Positions 33,827-43,002 of a DNA stretch of 64,000 bases are shown one piece after another. Origin of the DNA: Pseudomonadota bacterium (GTDB lineage: Bacteria > Pseudomonadota > Gammaproteobacteria > Burkholderiales > Burkholderiaceae_C). Under the pieces are notes generated by a model. It was not told the DNA's origin. It made no database searches and was given only the letters and a program-made list of their open reading frames with translations. Location of the stretch: assembly GCA_021845965.1 (NCBI GenBank), contig JAJZUZ010000003.1:19198-83197 (forward strand), given 5' to 3'. Within the stretch, counting starts at the first letter, position 1. Every line of letters begins with the position of its first letter. The position numbers were made by a program, and so were the translations under genes.

Positions 33827-35641
33827 TCAGGGCCTGGCTGTCGTGGTCGGCGCGTCCGGCGCCTTGCCGTCGATGCGGATCACGCGGCGGCGGCTGGTGT
33901 CGAAGTCCTCCAGCGCGGCGCGCGCGCGTTCGGTCTGCTCTTCCCAGTCCTGCGCCGTGCGGATAATGGTGGGCTTGATCAGCACCACCAGTTCCTTCTT
34001 GCGCGCCGCATTGGCGCGGTTGCCGAACAGGAAGCCGACCGGATTGGAGGCCCCTGTGGTGCCGGGCACACCCGAGGCCGTCTGGCTGGACGCGAGCTGC
34101 ATCAGGCCGCCGATGGCGGCGATGTTGCCGTCCTGCAGGCGCACCATGGTGTCGGTTTCGTTCACCGTGCTGGAAGCCAGTGGCAGCTTGTACAGGCCCA
34201 CGCTGCCCAGGTCCACGTCCTTGGTCTTCTCGGTCACCGAGGTGACGGCCGGATGGATGTGCAGCATGATGCCGCTGGCGTCGTCGATCTGCGGCGTCAC
34301 ATCGAGCGCGATGCCGGAAAAGAAGGGCGTGAGCGTGAGCGTCGGCAGCGTCGTCGTGCCGGCCACGCCGACCACGCCGCTGTAGGTCGTGGTGCCGCCG
34401 GTGACATTGGTGACGAAATAGTCATCCGAACCCACCTTGAGCACGGCCTTCTGGTTGTTGAGCGTCGCTACACGCGGGCTCGACAAGGTCTGCACATTGC
34501 CCTGAGTCTCCAGGAAGCCCAGCACGGCCGCGAACTGGTTGGTGGCCAGGGCCAGGCCGAACAGGCCGCCGCCGGCCGCAAAGGAAGGCGGCGGCACCAC
34601 GCCGGCAATGGCCGTCCCCGACTGCACCACGCTGCTGCCATTGGCCACCGCACTGCCCAGCACGCCAATCGCGCCGGTGCCGTTGGCATCGGTGCCGAAG
34701 GCACCCCAGTTGATCCCGCTCTGCTGGCCTTCGCGAAGTTCCACCTCCACGATCTTGGCCTCCAGCATCACCTGCCGCTCGATCGCGATCTGCGTGGCCT
34801 TGAGGAAGCGCTCCACCTGGCGCAGCTCATCGGGCATGGCACGCACGGCCATGATGCCGGCCTGCGGGCTGATGACCACGTTGCGCCCCTCGCCCTTGCC
34901 GACCAGCCCGCGCACGGCGTCGGCCAGCTCAGCCCAGAAGTCGGAACTGGAGTTGGTGGACACCCGGCTGCTCTCGCGCTGCGTGGCCGCGGCGGCGGCA
35001 GAGCCCGTGGGGGCCGTCATCCCCGCCGTCGGCACACCGGCGGCGCCGGGCACACCGCCCACGCCGGGATTGAACGGCGCCGCACCGGACGAGACCCGCA
35101 CCTCGCTGCGGCCGATGCGCTGCGTGTGCGGGTAGTTCAGCGTGAACATGCGCGTCTGCAGGGTCGGGGCATAGATGACGATGCGGCGTCCTTCCATGCG
35201 GAAGTCATAGCCATAGACGTCGCGGATCGACTCCAGCGCCTCCTTCACGGTCACGCCGCGCAGCGTCACCGAAATGGTACCGGTCACGTCCGGGTGCATA
35301 AGCATGCTGTAGCGCGTGTCGGCCACCAGCGCGAGGAACACCTCGCGCGCGCTGGCGTTGTTGACCAGCAGGTCCAGCCGCGGTTCGGGGGGCGGAGTCA
35401 CGGCCGGCGGGGCGGGCTCGGCCAGGGCTTCGATCACGCCGGCGGGCACCGCCCCCGGCGCGGACGCCGCCTTGGCGGGCGCAGGCGCCACCTCCGCGCG
35501 GATGTCGGATTCGACGCCTTTGGCAAACTCGGTGCGCGTGGCGCAGGCGCTCAGCAGCCCCAGGCTGACGAAGATGCTCGCCAGCAGGGCCCCCCGCGTG
35601 AATCGGGCCGGCGGCCGGGTCGTTGTGCTTGTGCTCGTCAT
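33827..35641 (-). CDS. mshL: MSHA biogenesis secretin MshL
   Basis: A 604-residue outer-membrane secretin lipoprotein. Its signal ends in a lipobox (SLGLLSAC), followed by an AMIN/STN-like N-domain (LVNNASAREVFLALVADTRYSM), a Gly/Ala-rich linker and the secretin domain (MLEAKIVEVELREGQQSGINWG; DVTPQIDDASGIMLHIHPAVTS; TMVRLQDGNIAAIGGLMQ). It forms the multimeric pore for the pilus. ATG at 35641 has a GAGAG ribosome site 7 nt upstream; an in-frame ATG at 35659 is possible. It follows mshK closely. Confidence 0.94.
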   Translation of the reverse strand: MTSTSTTTRPPARFTRGALLASIFVSLGLLSACATRTEFAKGVESDIRAEVAPAPAKAASAPGAVPAGVIEALAEPAPPAVTPPPEPRLDLLVNNASAREVFLALVADTRYSMLMHPDVTGTISVTLRGVTVKEALESIRDVYGYDFRMEGRRIVIYAPTLQTRMFTLNYPHTQRIGRSEVRVSSGAAPFNPGVGGVPGAAGVPTAGMTAPTGSAAAAATQRESSRVSTNSSSDFWAELADAVRGLVGKGEGRNVVISPQAGIMAVRAMPDELRQVERFLKATQIAIERQVMLEAKIVEVELREGQQSGINWGAFGTDANGTGAIGVLGSAVANGSSVVQSGTAIAGVVPPPSFAAGGGLFGLALATNQFAAVLGFLETQGNVQTLSSPRVATLNNQKAVLKVGSDDYFVTNVTGGTTTYSGVVGVAGTTTLPTLTLTPFFSGIALDVTPQIDDASGIMLHIHPAVTSVTEKTKDVDLGSVGLYKLPLASSTVNETDTMVRLQDGNIAAIGGLMQLASSQTASGVPGTTGASNPVGFLFGNRANAARKKELVVLIKPTIIRTAQDWEEQTERARAALEDFDTSRRRVIRIDGKAPDAPTTTARP

Positions 35642-35664
35642 GGTACGACTCTCGTGCATGAAAC

Positions 35665-36009
35665 TCAGGGTTGGGCCGGCGGCAGGCTGTTGCGCCGCAC
35701 GCCGGGAAAGAGCGGGACCTTGCGCAGCTCGCGGCCTTGGCGCAGCCAGACTTCGGTCTCGGTGATGCGCTCGATGCGGGCGCCGCCCAACAGCTGCCCT
35801 TCGGCGTACAGCCGCGTGCCCACCGCCACATGGGGCCGGCCGTCGACCACGATCACCGGCCAGCTGCCACGCGCCGCGGCCGGCCGCGCGGGCGCGCCAC
35901 CGCCACCCAGCGGCGGCAGTGTCGGGTCGCGCAAGGCCTGGGCCTGCGCGGGCGCCAGCAGAACGGCCGCCAGGCAGCCGCCACCAACAAGCCAGCGGAC
36001 CGCGCTCAT
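35665..36009 (-). CDS. mshK: MSHA biogenesis protein MshK (PilP-like)
   Basis: A 114-residue protein with a signal peptide (WLVGGGCLAAVLLAPAQAQA) and a short beta-rich domain (WPVIVVDGRPHVAVGTRLYAEGQLLGGARIERITETEVWLRQG). This is the pattern of MshK/GspC-like proteins that connect the inner-membrane platform to the secretin. The identification rests mostly on its place between mshJ (4-nt overlap) and mshL. Confidence 0.85.
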   Translation of the reverse strand: MSAVRWLVGGGCLAAVLLAPAQAQALRDPTLPPLGGGGAPARPAAARGSWPVIVVDGRPHVAVGTRLYAEGQLLGGARIERITETEVWLRQGRELRKVPLFPGVRRNSLPPAQP

Positions 36010-36629
36010 GCGCCGCCTCCGACCAGCCAGACCTGCAGCGTCAACTCCGCCGGCTGGTTCAGGCTGTCCACCTTCATCGCGCCCCAGCGCAAGGCCGGCA
36101 AGGCGCGCTCCAGGGTCTGGACATAGCGGGTCAATTCCGCATAAGGCCCGGCGACGGTCAGTTCCAGTCCCTGGCGCCTGAGCTGCTTGTGCGTTGCCGC
36201 GGCCCCCTCGGCCCCGCGGCTCTCATCGGCCAGCGTCGCCGTGCGCACCAGCACCAGCCCCTCATGGCGGCGCAGGAAGTGCACCAGCACCTTGGTCAAG
36301 GGTATCTCGCTCTGCCCCTGCGGCATGGCTTCAATCTCTGCGTTGACCGCCACCAGCCGCTCGCGCGCCTGGGCCAGCTCGACGCGCATCTGGCGCGTCG
36401 GCCCGGTCTCGCCACTGCTGTTCTTGAGCTCCTCGCCCAGGCGCTGCAATTCCGCCTGCTGTGCCGCCACGTGTTGCGTGATCTGTCGATGGCGGGTCTG
36501 CGCCGGCGCCAGCCAGAGCACATCGGCCAGCAGCATGCACAAGACCAGCAGCGTCGCGAACAGGAACACGCGCTCGCGCAGACTCAGCGCATCGATGCGC
36601 GTCGACAGCAGGGTCCACCAGCGCTTCAT
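36006..36629 (-). CDS. mshJ: MSHA biogenesis protein MshJ (PilO-like)
   Basis: A 207-residue protein with a cytoplasmic stub, one membrane helix (VFLFATLLVLCMLLADVLWL) and a periplasmic coiled coil (HVAAQQAELQRLGEELKN...) followed by a ferredoxin-like fold. This is the GspM/PilO pattern. It pairs with the PilN-like protein encoded just upstream. It overlaps mshK by 4 nt and is overlapped by the upstream gene by 4 nt. Confidence 0.88.
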   Translation of the reverse strand: MKRWWTLLSTRIDALSLRERVFLFATLLVLCMLLADVLWLAPAQTRHRQITQHVAAQQAELQRLGEELKNSSGETGPTRQMRVELAQARERLVAVNAEIEAMPQGQSEIPLTKVLVHFLRRHEGLVLVRTATLADESRGAEGAAATHKQLRRQGLELTVAGPYAELTRYVQTLERALPALRWGAMKVDSLNQPAELTLQVWLVGGGA

Positions 36630-37297
36630 GGTTTGGCCCCCTCTCCTTCAGGTGCACGCGACGTCACCAGCGTGTAGGCCCACAGCGGCACGCCGCCCGC
36701 GCGCGCCAGCACCGCCGGGGGCGGCGCGCCCGCACCGCGCCCATCGGCCGACACCCGCTCCACCTTCACCGCGCTGAGCCGTTGCCCGGCCAGCAGGGGA
36801 CTCTGCGCCAACCGGTCCATCCAGCCATTGAGCGCTGCGGGCTCCAGCGTGTAGCCACCAAGCTCCAGCCGCTGTTCGTCCGCGCGAAGGGTCGTGACCC
36901 AGGCCTGCGGCGCAATGGTACGCGCCACCAGCTCCAGCCGCGCCGCGTGGCCATGACCTTCGCGCAGCAGACCGTGCTTGAGTTCGGCCAGCAAGTCCTC
37001 GCGCTGCTGCAGCTCGTCGCGTGCGGCCTGCAATTCCTTCACCAGGGCCGCATCGGCGGGAGCCGCATTCTCCTTGTTCACCTTGATGGCAGCCTGCAGG
37101 CGCGCAATCTCGCGCTGGTTGGCCGTCGTGGCCTGCTCATAGCCGGCGCTGAGGCTCTGCAGCGTCCAGCTCCAGTAGGCCGACAGCCCACCGCCCAGCA
37201 ACACGAAGACGCCCAGCGCATGGGCCATCGTCTGCGCCGAGAAATAGCGCTTCGGCTTCAGGAAGATCGGGGTACACAGATTGATTTGCTGCGGCAT
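36626..37297 (-). CDS. MSHA biogenesis protein, PilN-like (MshI2)
   Basis: A 223-residue inner-membrane protein with the conserved PilN-type opening MPQQINLCTPIFLKPKRYFSA (the short cytoplasmic tail that contacts the PilM-like protein), one membrane span at ~27-47 and a periplasmic coiled coil. In some MSHA loci the PilM-PilN functions are split into two genes, as here: mshI for the PilM part 15 nt upstream and this gene for the PilN part. Its stop overlaps the start of mshJ by 4 nt. Confidence 0.85.
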   Translation of the reverse strand: MPQQINLCTPIFLKPKRYFSAQTMAHALGVFVLLGGGLSAYWSWTLQSLSAGYEQATTANQREIARLQAAIKVNKENAAPADAALVKELQAARDELQQREDLLAELKHGLLREGHGHAARLELVARTIAPQAWVTTLRADEQRLELGGYTLEPAALNGWMDRLAQSPLLAGQRLSAVKVERVSADGRGAGAPPPAVLARAGGVPLWAYTLVTSRAPEGEGAKP

Positions 37298-37312
37298 GGT
37301 GCGTCTTCCCGG

Positions 37313-38317
37313 TCAGAGCCTGCGGTCCTCGCTGCGCAGCAGCACACCCAGCAGCGGCCAGCACCGCTGGCGGTCCTCCTCGCTGCCGCCCTCGAAGCCC
37401 GGAAAGAGCGCCGACACATCCAGCGGCGTCACGGCCTGGCCGAGTTCCCGCCCCAGCCACTGCGCCATCTCCATCGTGCGGACGCCGGCCTGCACGGCAA
37501 GACGATCCAGCACCAGCGTGGGCCAGGTGCGGTCCCACAGATCCAGGGAACGCTGGATCTCCACCACCAGGCGCTGGGCACGGTCCCCCTCGCCTCCCGG
37601 CGCGGCCAGCGACAGCTCCGACCCGCCGCCCCGCGCCCCTTCGTATCCCGTACCCCAGGCAGCCTGCATGAAACCCGGGCCCAGGTCGATGCGCCGCGTG
37701 TAGAAGAGTTCACCGTTGGCGCAGATGGTCAGCAGGGCCTGGCTGTCGCTCGTCATGACGACCGCCGCGTGGGCTCGTTCGCCTACGCCCGACTCGCGGG
37801 CAAGCGCGGACTGCAGATTGCGCTGCGCGAGATCGTGGATGTCGATGACGCCCACATTGCAGCGCAGAGCCTGTGCGGTCTCCATCACGGCGCGGATCTC
37901 GGCATTGGGCGCAGCCACGACAAAGAGGCTGCCGCTGGGTCGCAGTTGCTCGTCACCCACCTTGAGCACGTCCAGCGTCAGGTCATCCACATGCTGGCTG
38001 ACCATCTCGCGGATCTGCCAGCGCGCCGCCGTGCGCAACTCTTCCGGCGGCACAGCCGGCGCCTCGATCTGCAGGATCTGGTACTGGGCCGGACGCAGCA
38101 TGGCTTGCGCCGCCAGGCCCTTGAATCCCAGGCCGCCCAGCCGCCGGGCAAACGCCTCCGGCGCGTCCTCGCCGCGGCGCTCCACACCGAAGCGTTGCAC
38201 GTGCATGCGGCCATGCGCTTCGCGCCGCGCCTGCACGTAGGCCAGCGCGGCGCCATCCCAGGCGACGACCAGGCCGTGGCGCTGCGCTGCGCGTCGTCCG
38301 GACCAGGGAAGCTTCAC
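37313..38317 (-). CDS. mshI: MSHA biogenesis protein MshI (PilM-like)
   Basis: A 334-residue protein with an actin-like PilM/GspL-type fold (GLVVAWDGAALAYVQ ... GFKGLAAQAMLRPAQYQILQIEAPAVPPEEL ... ALLTICANGELFYTRRIDLG). It is cytoplasmic; the membrane-spanning PilN partner follows 15 nt later. It is the first gene of the second block of the MSHA locus (I-I2-J-K-L-M-N) and lies 204 nt downstream of mshQ, so it may start a separate transcript. Confidence 0.86.
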   Translation of the reverse strand: MKLPWSGRRAAQRHGLVVAWDGAALAYVQARREAHGRMHVQRFGVERRGEDAPEAFARRLGGLGFKGLAAQAMLRPAQYQILQIEAPAVPPEELRTAARWQIREMVSQHVDDLTLDVLKVGDEQLRPSGSLFVVAAPNAEIRAVMETAQALRCNVGVIDIHDLAQRNLQSALARESGVGERAHAAVVMTSDSQALLTICANGELFYTRRIDLGPGFMQAAWGTGYEGARGGGSELSLAAPGGEGDRAQRLVVEIQRSLDLWDRTWPTLVLDRLAVQAGVRTMEMAQWLGRELGQAVTPLDVSALFPGFEGGSEEDRQRCWPLLGVLLRSEDRRL

Positions 38318-38521
38318 AGCCCCCTCCCCGCACGGAAAGCGTTCGGTGCGACGGGCAAGGGCAGATCGATGGCCGGATTCATCAGGGCGTTTCGTGTCTT
38401 CAGAATGGGATTGCCGCTATTTTGCTGCTTTTTTCATAGCTAGGACACACGACCCCGAAGACGGGTCTGTAATTTGCGAACAATTTGACAAATTCGATGG
38501 CCGCGCGTCGCCTCGAACCGA
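38318..38521 (-). other. mshQ/mshI spacer
   Basis: No gene is seen in this 204-nt gap between the two msh blocks. An AT-rich stretch near 38412-38445 contains the imperfect palindrome CTATTTTGCTGC ... TTTTTTCATAG, similar in style to intergenic repeats of this bacterial group. A promoter for mshI is likely here but I could not fix its boxes. Confidence 0.3.
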
Positions 38522-41500
38522 TCAGTAGTTCTCGCGCATGTAGATCAACGGCGCCTTGTAGAGGCCGAACGCTGCCCGCGCGCCCAGATTCGGCCCAAAC
38601 CACGGCACGTTACCCCCCACGGCATTGGCTTCGCTGGCACTGAGACAGGTCTTGCCGGCGGCCGTAGCGCCCTCATTGACCGAGAGGTCCACGCTGCCGG
38701 AGTTCCCCGCACCCGGCCGGCTCAGGGTCAGCGAGCTCAGCCCGCCAGCGAAAAGCAGAGTCGTGGCCGGAGATATGCGTGTCTCACAGGCGTTCAGATT
38801 GCCCAGATAGTTGCCCATGGCGATGCTGCCGGCCGGCAGGGCCGTGCAACTGTCCAGCGTATTGGTCGCGAAATAGGCGCCCTGCCAGTACTGCGCCGAC
38901 AGGCCCAGCGGCAGCGCCAGCAGCTCGGAGCCATAGGCGTTCTGCAGGCGCAGGCGCCCGTAGCGGATTCGGGTCGTACCGGTCTCCTGCTCGGCGGCAG
39001 TCCCGATCAGCGTGGCACCGTCCGTATCATTCACGGCCGCCTTGAGCTTGAACTGATCGTAGGGACCATCGGGCGCCGCCAGCTTCGTGAACGCGTAGGT
39101 CTCGTTGAGCTGGAACACCCCGGCCGACCAGAGCGCGGTGCTCGGCATGCTCGGAAAGGCCGGGCTGGCAAGCCGGTTGACATCGACCGCGGCGCCGTTG
39201 TTGTCGCCGCTGATCGTGACGCCGGCCAGGTTGGTGTAGCCGCTGGTGTAGCGGCTCACCACCGGGTCGCTGGCGGATGGCGCGGCGCCGGTGCTGGCAT
39301 GCGCCTTCACCGTCAACGCCACCCCCAGCGCGTCCTGGTCCATGTAGGTGAACCCGCCCGCGCTGCAGCCGGCCGTGAGCGCGCCGCTGAACGAGTAATG
39401 GCTCGGCACCCAGCGCCCGAACCTGCCCGTCGCCGCGCTGCCGATGTTGCAGCCGTAACGCCCCGTACTCAGCGTATTCGAGGTGCTGCCGCTGGTGCAG
39501 TCACCCATGGCCTGGTCGACCAAGGTGAACTTGTCGTCGACCACCGCATCGGTGCTGAACTGGAGGTTGCCGACATCGAGGTACCTGAACGCACTGCCGC
39601 TGGCCTTGGCGCCGTCGCCATTGCCAAAGGTGCCAGAGAGGGTGCCCGAGGCGATGGCCGCGCCGTTGTGATCAAGGGCCTTGGCCGCATTGAGCACCGG
39701 TGCCGTACCGCTGTAGCCGCTGGCGACATTGGCATCGGCATCCAGCGCAAAGCTGCTGCCCGCCACCGCCTTGGGTGTGCCGGTCAGCCCCGTGTTGGTC
39801 AACACCGGCGCCGACACGGTGAACTGCTGCGGACGGATGGCAAAGTTGTCGGTGGAACAGGCTGCCGCCGAGGTACCCGCCTTCATGCGGACCCGGACAT
39901 TCGGTGCCGCGTTGGCGTAATTGAACGTCACCTGCTTGCGCCCCTGGTCGGTACTCGCAAATGTCACGGAGGTCGCCGACGTCAGGCCGCTGCCGGAGGG
40001 GCAGGTCGACGCCGAACTGTCCACCAGGTCCACCGCCACCGTGCCGGTATAGGTCGTGTTCACCGTGCTGGCACCACTCAGCGCCAGCACGTCTACATTG
40101 AAGGCGGTGCCGGACAGCTTGGTGTACAGGCGTGACTTCGGGCTGCCACCCACCTCCGCCGCATCGAAGTTGCACGAAGCACTCGCAAAGCTCATGGTGC
40201 AAGACTCGGTCGAACCGATGAAGCAGCGTGTGCCCGCCGCCGGTATGGGTGACGTGCTCACGGTCCCCAGCGTCACATCCCCGGCGGTGCCCACGCTCAG
40301 TTGCCGCGTGGTCACGCCGCCGGAGAAGGAAAACGTGTCGCCGCCTGCCCAGCCTGTGGGCGACAGGCGCACGGTCACCGCGCCCGTGTACAGCGTCGAG
40401 CAGCTGGCATTGAGGCAGGCCTTGACCGTCACCGTCTCCGGGGTGCAGACCGATGCCGAGCCGTCATGCTCGATCTGGATATGGTCATAGGTACCGGAGC
40501 AGGAGCGGCCCAGCGTCATGTCGGCCTGCACCTCCGCTGCGCTGAGTTCATAGCTGTAGAGCTTGACCTCATCGATCATGCCGCGGAAGTTGCGCGCCGG
40601 GAGCAGGCTGCAGGCGGCGCCCGTGGAGATGTCGCCGCCGATGTAGAAATTGCAGTTGTTCGCCTGCAGGGTACCCTTCCAGTTGTTGGTGTTCGCGTCC
40701 TGCACGCCGTTGATATAGATGCGCTGCCGCCCGGTCGTCGAATCAAAGGTGATCGCCACATGGGTCCACTGGTTCAGGGGAATGGTGGCGGCCGACGTCA
40801 GGGTCGAGCTGTTCCACCACCAATACAGCTTGCCTTGCGGATTCAGGTGGAACTCGTAGTTCACGTCGTTCGACAGGATCGAATACAGATCACTCGTCGG
40901 ATAGGCGGTCGGATAGATCCAGGCCGAGGCGGACAGCTTGGTCGTGTAGTCGAACAGAGGGCTGTCGGCCACCTGCACCACGGCCTTGCCGTCGAAGCTC
41001 GCCGCGTTGCAAAAACCGCCGACGACGGAGGCATGCTGGGACGCTATGGTTGGATTCGGTGCCACGGTGTTGGTGGTTGTCGGCGTCGTCGTGGTCAGGC
41101 GTGTGCCGTTGAGCCCGGTGGTACCGCTGTCGAGCACCTCGCCCGTCGCGCCGGTCCACGAACCCACCGGCTCGTCCAGCCGGAAATGCGTCACGGCACT
41201 GGGCAGCACCAGCACGGACGCGCTGGCCGTGCCGAAGCCGGTCGCCGTCACGGTGTTGGTCAGCACGCCCTGCTGAGTCAGCGATACCGCCAGCGTCAGC
41301 GTGGCACTGCCGTTGCCCGGCAGCGAGGGGATGGTCCACGTGACCTGCTGTCCGGACACCGCCACGCTGCCCAGCGTCGGCGCGGACGCGGAGTAGCTCA
41401 TCCCCGCCGGAAGCGTGTCCACGACACTGACGTTGGCGCGGGCCGTGGCATCCGGATTGCTGACGCTGATCGTGAACGTCATCACGTCCCCGAGCAGCGC

Positions 41501-42571
41501 CGAAGAGGCACTGGCCGTCTTGCTGAGCAAGGAAAGCGTCGTGAAGGTCTGGTCGGCCCCGTAGACCGTGCCGGCGCTGCTGCTGGCCTTGACGCGGAAA
41601 TGGTAGGTCGTTGCGGCGGTCAGTCCCGAAACCGCGGAATTCACGGTCACACTGGATGTCCCGGCGGGCACGGAGGCGGGTGTCGCCGCCAGCGTGCCGC
41701 CATAGCTCGTGGTGGTGCCGTACTCGAAGCTGACGGTGGCCGCCGCGTCATTGGCGACCACGGCACCATTGAGCGTTGCGGTTGTCGTGGCGATTGCGGT
41801 CGCGGCGTTCGTTGTTGCGGTCGGTGGCACTGGCGCGTCGGGATAGGTGATGACAAGACGGCCAGGACCACCCGCTCCACCTGCTTGGTCGTTATTGTTC
41901 TCGGCGCAGGCACCGCCGCCGCCACCACCGGCCGCCAAACCCGGGTTGCCCGCACTGCGGGAGTTGGTACCAGCCCCACCGTTGCCACCATTGTTGGCAG
42001 TGCCCGTGCCGGCCACGTTGCCGGTGGCGCTGCCACCGGCACCGGAGCTTCCGGCACCACCGCCGCCGGCTCCGCCGTTGTTGCAGTTCCCGCCGACGGC
42101 ACCGGCCGATCCGCTGCCGCCGGCGTAGACCACGTCCCCCACGCCGTTGGCTGCCGACCCCGCACCCGCGGCCCCGGCCGCTGCACCCACACGCCCCCCC
42201 GCTCCACCCTTGGCGACGACCACGCTTGCGCCAAAAATCGTGTCGCCCCCAGCGGTACCGTTGCCGTTGGATCCTGTGCCGCCCGCGCCGACCGTCACCG
42301 AGACAGTGCTGCCCGCCGTCAGACCAGTGACGACCTTGCGAGCGTACTGCCCGCCCGCTCCCCCCCCCCCTTTGCCGGGGTTGGAAGTCGCGCCGCCCCC
42401 CGCTCCGCCGCCGCCCCAGGACTCCACCGTCACTGCTGTGGTCGACGTAATCCAGGCCGGGACCGTCCACGTGTACGTACCGGGAGTCGTGTAGGAATCG
42501 CTAGCCCCGTAAACCAGCGTGGCCGAGAGCGCCAGCGAGGCAGCAAGGATACGGCGCTTGAGTTGCAGCAT
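38522..42571 (-). CDS. mshQ: MSHA biogenesis protein MshQ: large adhesin-like protein (Gly-rich/FN3-like/DUF11-like/LamG/DUF6701)
   Basis: A 1349-residue secreted protein. In order: a signal peptide (LKRRILAASLALSATLVYGA), an extremely Gly-rich segment (~residues 48-240, GGGGAGGGATSNPGKGGGGAGG style), an FN3-like domain (~245-345), a DUF11-like repeat (~350-455, FTISVSNPDATARANVSVVDTLPAG), a LamG/concanavalin domain (~465-690, FDYTTKLSASAWIYPTAYPTSDLYSIL, GRQRIYINGV), then a long C-terminal part with Cys-containing segments matching DUF6701 of MshQ proteins. MshQ is thought to be the tip or surface adhesin of the MSHA pilus. ATG 42571 is used; a TTG two codons earlier overlaps the mshP stop. 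Confidence 0.88.
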   Translation of the reverse strand: MLQLKRRILAASLALSATLVYGASDSYTTPGTYTWTVPAWITSTTAVTVESWGGGGAGGGATSNPGKGGGGAGGQYARKVVTGLTAGSTVSVTVGAGGTGSNGNGTAGGDTIFGASVVVAKGGAGGRVGAAAGAAGAGSAANGVGDVVYAGGSGSAGAVGGNCNNGGAGGGGAGSSGAGGSATGNVAGTGTANNGGNGGAGTNSRSAGNPGLAAGGGGGGACAENNNDQAGGAGGPGRLVITYPDAPVPPTATTNAATAIATTTATLNGAVVANDAAATVSFEYGTTTSYGGTLAATPASVPAGTSSVTVNSAVSGLTAATTYHFRVKASSSAGTVYGADQTFTTLSLLSKTASASSALLGDVMTFTISVSNPDATARANVSVVDTLPAGMSYSASAPTLGSVAVSGQQVTWTIPSLPGNGSATLTLAVSLTQQGVLTNTVTATGFGTASASVLVLPSAVTHFRLDEPVGSWTGATGEVLDSGTTGLNGTRLTTTTPTTTNTVAPNPTIASQHASVVGGFCNAASFDGKAVVQVADSPLFDYTTKLSASAWIYPTAYPTSDLYSILSNDVNYEFHLNPQGKLYWWWNSSTLTSAATIPLNQWTHVAITFDSTTGRQRIYINGVQDANTNNWKGTLQANNCNFYIGGDISTGAACSLLPARNFRGMIDEVKLYSYELSAAEVQADMTLGRSCSGTYDHIQIEHDGSASVCTPETVTVKACLNASCSTLYTGAVTVRLSPTGWAGGDTFSFSGGVTTRQLSVGTAGDVTLGTVSTSPIPAAGTRCFIGSTESCTMSFASASCNFDAAEVGGSPKSRLYTKLSGTAFNVDVLALSGASTVNTTYTGTVAVDLVDSSASTCPSGSGLTSATSVTFASTDQGRKQVTFNYANAAPNVRVRMKAGTSAAACSTDNFAIRPQQFTVSAPVLTNTGLTGTPKAVAGSSFALDADANVASGYSGTAPVLNAAKALDHNGAAIASGTLSGTFGNGDGAKASGSAFRYLDVGNLQFSTDAVVDDKFTLVDQAMGDCTSGSTSNTLSTGRYGCNIGSAATGRFGRWVPSHYSFSGALTAGCSAGGFTYMDQDALGVALTVKAHASTGAAPSASDPVVSRYTSGYTNLAGVTISGDNNGAAVDVNRLASPAFPSMPSTALWSAGVFQLNETYAFTKLAAPDGPYDQFKLKAAVNDTDGATLIGTAAEQETGTTRIRYGRLRLQNAYGSELLALPLGLSAQYWQGAYFATNTLDSCTALPAGSIAMGNYLGNLNACETRISPATTLLFAGGLSSLTLSRPGAGNSGSVDLSVNEGATAAGKTCLSASEANAVGGNVPWFGPNLGARAAFGLYKAPLIYMRENY

Positions 42572-42573
42572 GA

Positions 42574-43002
42574 TCAACGCTCCAAGGTGGCCGTGAGACT
42601 GCGCTCGACGAAACCGGGATTGCCGGGCGCCCCCACCGTCTGGGCCACTGCCGTGAATTGGAACACCCGCCGGTCCGTGCCGGCCTCGTTGTACGTGGCC
42701 GGGGCACAGGTCACCGCCACAGTGAAGCCGCCATCAAAGCTGGCCGAGCCGCCCGGCAGCGTCGTCGGCGAGGCCGGGCACGTGGCCGTCGCAGCCGGCT
42801 GGGCCGCAATGCTACCGATACCCCAGGCCAAGCCGGCTCGCGCCGCCCAATAGGCGCGCGAGCCCTGGATGTCGGCCGCCGAGTTGAGCTGCTGGGTGTT
42901 GGAGAAGGTCAGCATGAAGGCCCCCAGGGCCGCGAGCACCACCAGCAGGAAGATGGCCGCCATGGCGGCGAAACCGGCGTGTGAGCGGGCGATCGACTTC
43001 AT
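42574..43002 (-). CDS. mshP: MSHA biogenesis protein MshP
   Basis: A 142-residue membrane-anchored protein with an N-terminal hydrophobic span (GFAAMAAIFLLVVLAALGAFMLTF) in the pilin-like position, followed by a small periplasmic domain with two Cys (ATCPASPTT and AVTCAPATYN). This is MshP/PilX-like, a minor pilin involved in assembly. It overlaps mshO by 4 nt (ATGA) and is followed at once by mshQ. Confidence 0.85.
   Translation of the reverse strand: MKSIARSHAGFAAMAAIFLLVVLAALGAFMLTFSNTQQLNSAADIQGSRAYWAARAGLAWGIGSIAAQPAATATCPASPTTLPGGSASFDGGFTVAVTCAPATYNEAGTDRRVFQFTAVAQTVGAPGNPGFVERSLTATLER

Noticed and set aside
41840..42430. Dense GGC/GGT repeats in mshQ that look like a tandem repeat or CRISPR-like array.
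   Set aside because: The units are irregular and encode a Gly-rich protein stretch in one open frame; there are no constant repeats with unique spacers.
40301..42853. An 850-codon open frame antisense to mshQ and mshP.
   Set aside because: It is a by-product of the Gly- and Thr-rich codons of mshQ; no signal, domain or ribosome site supports it.
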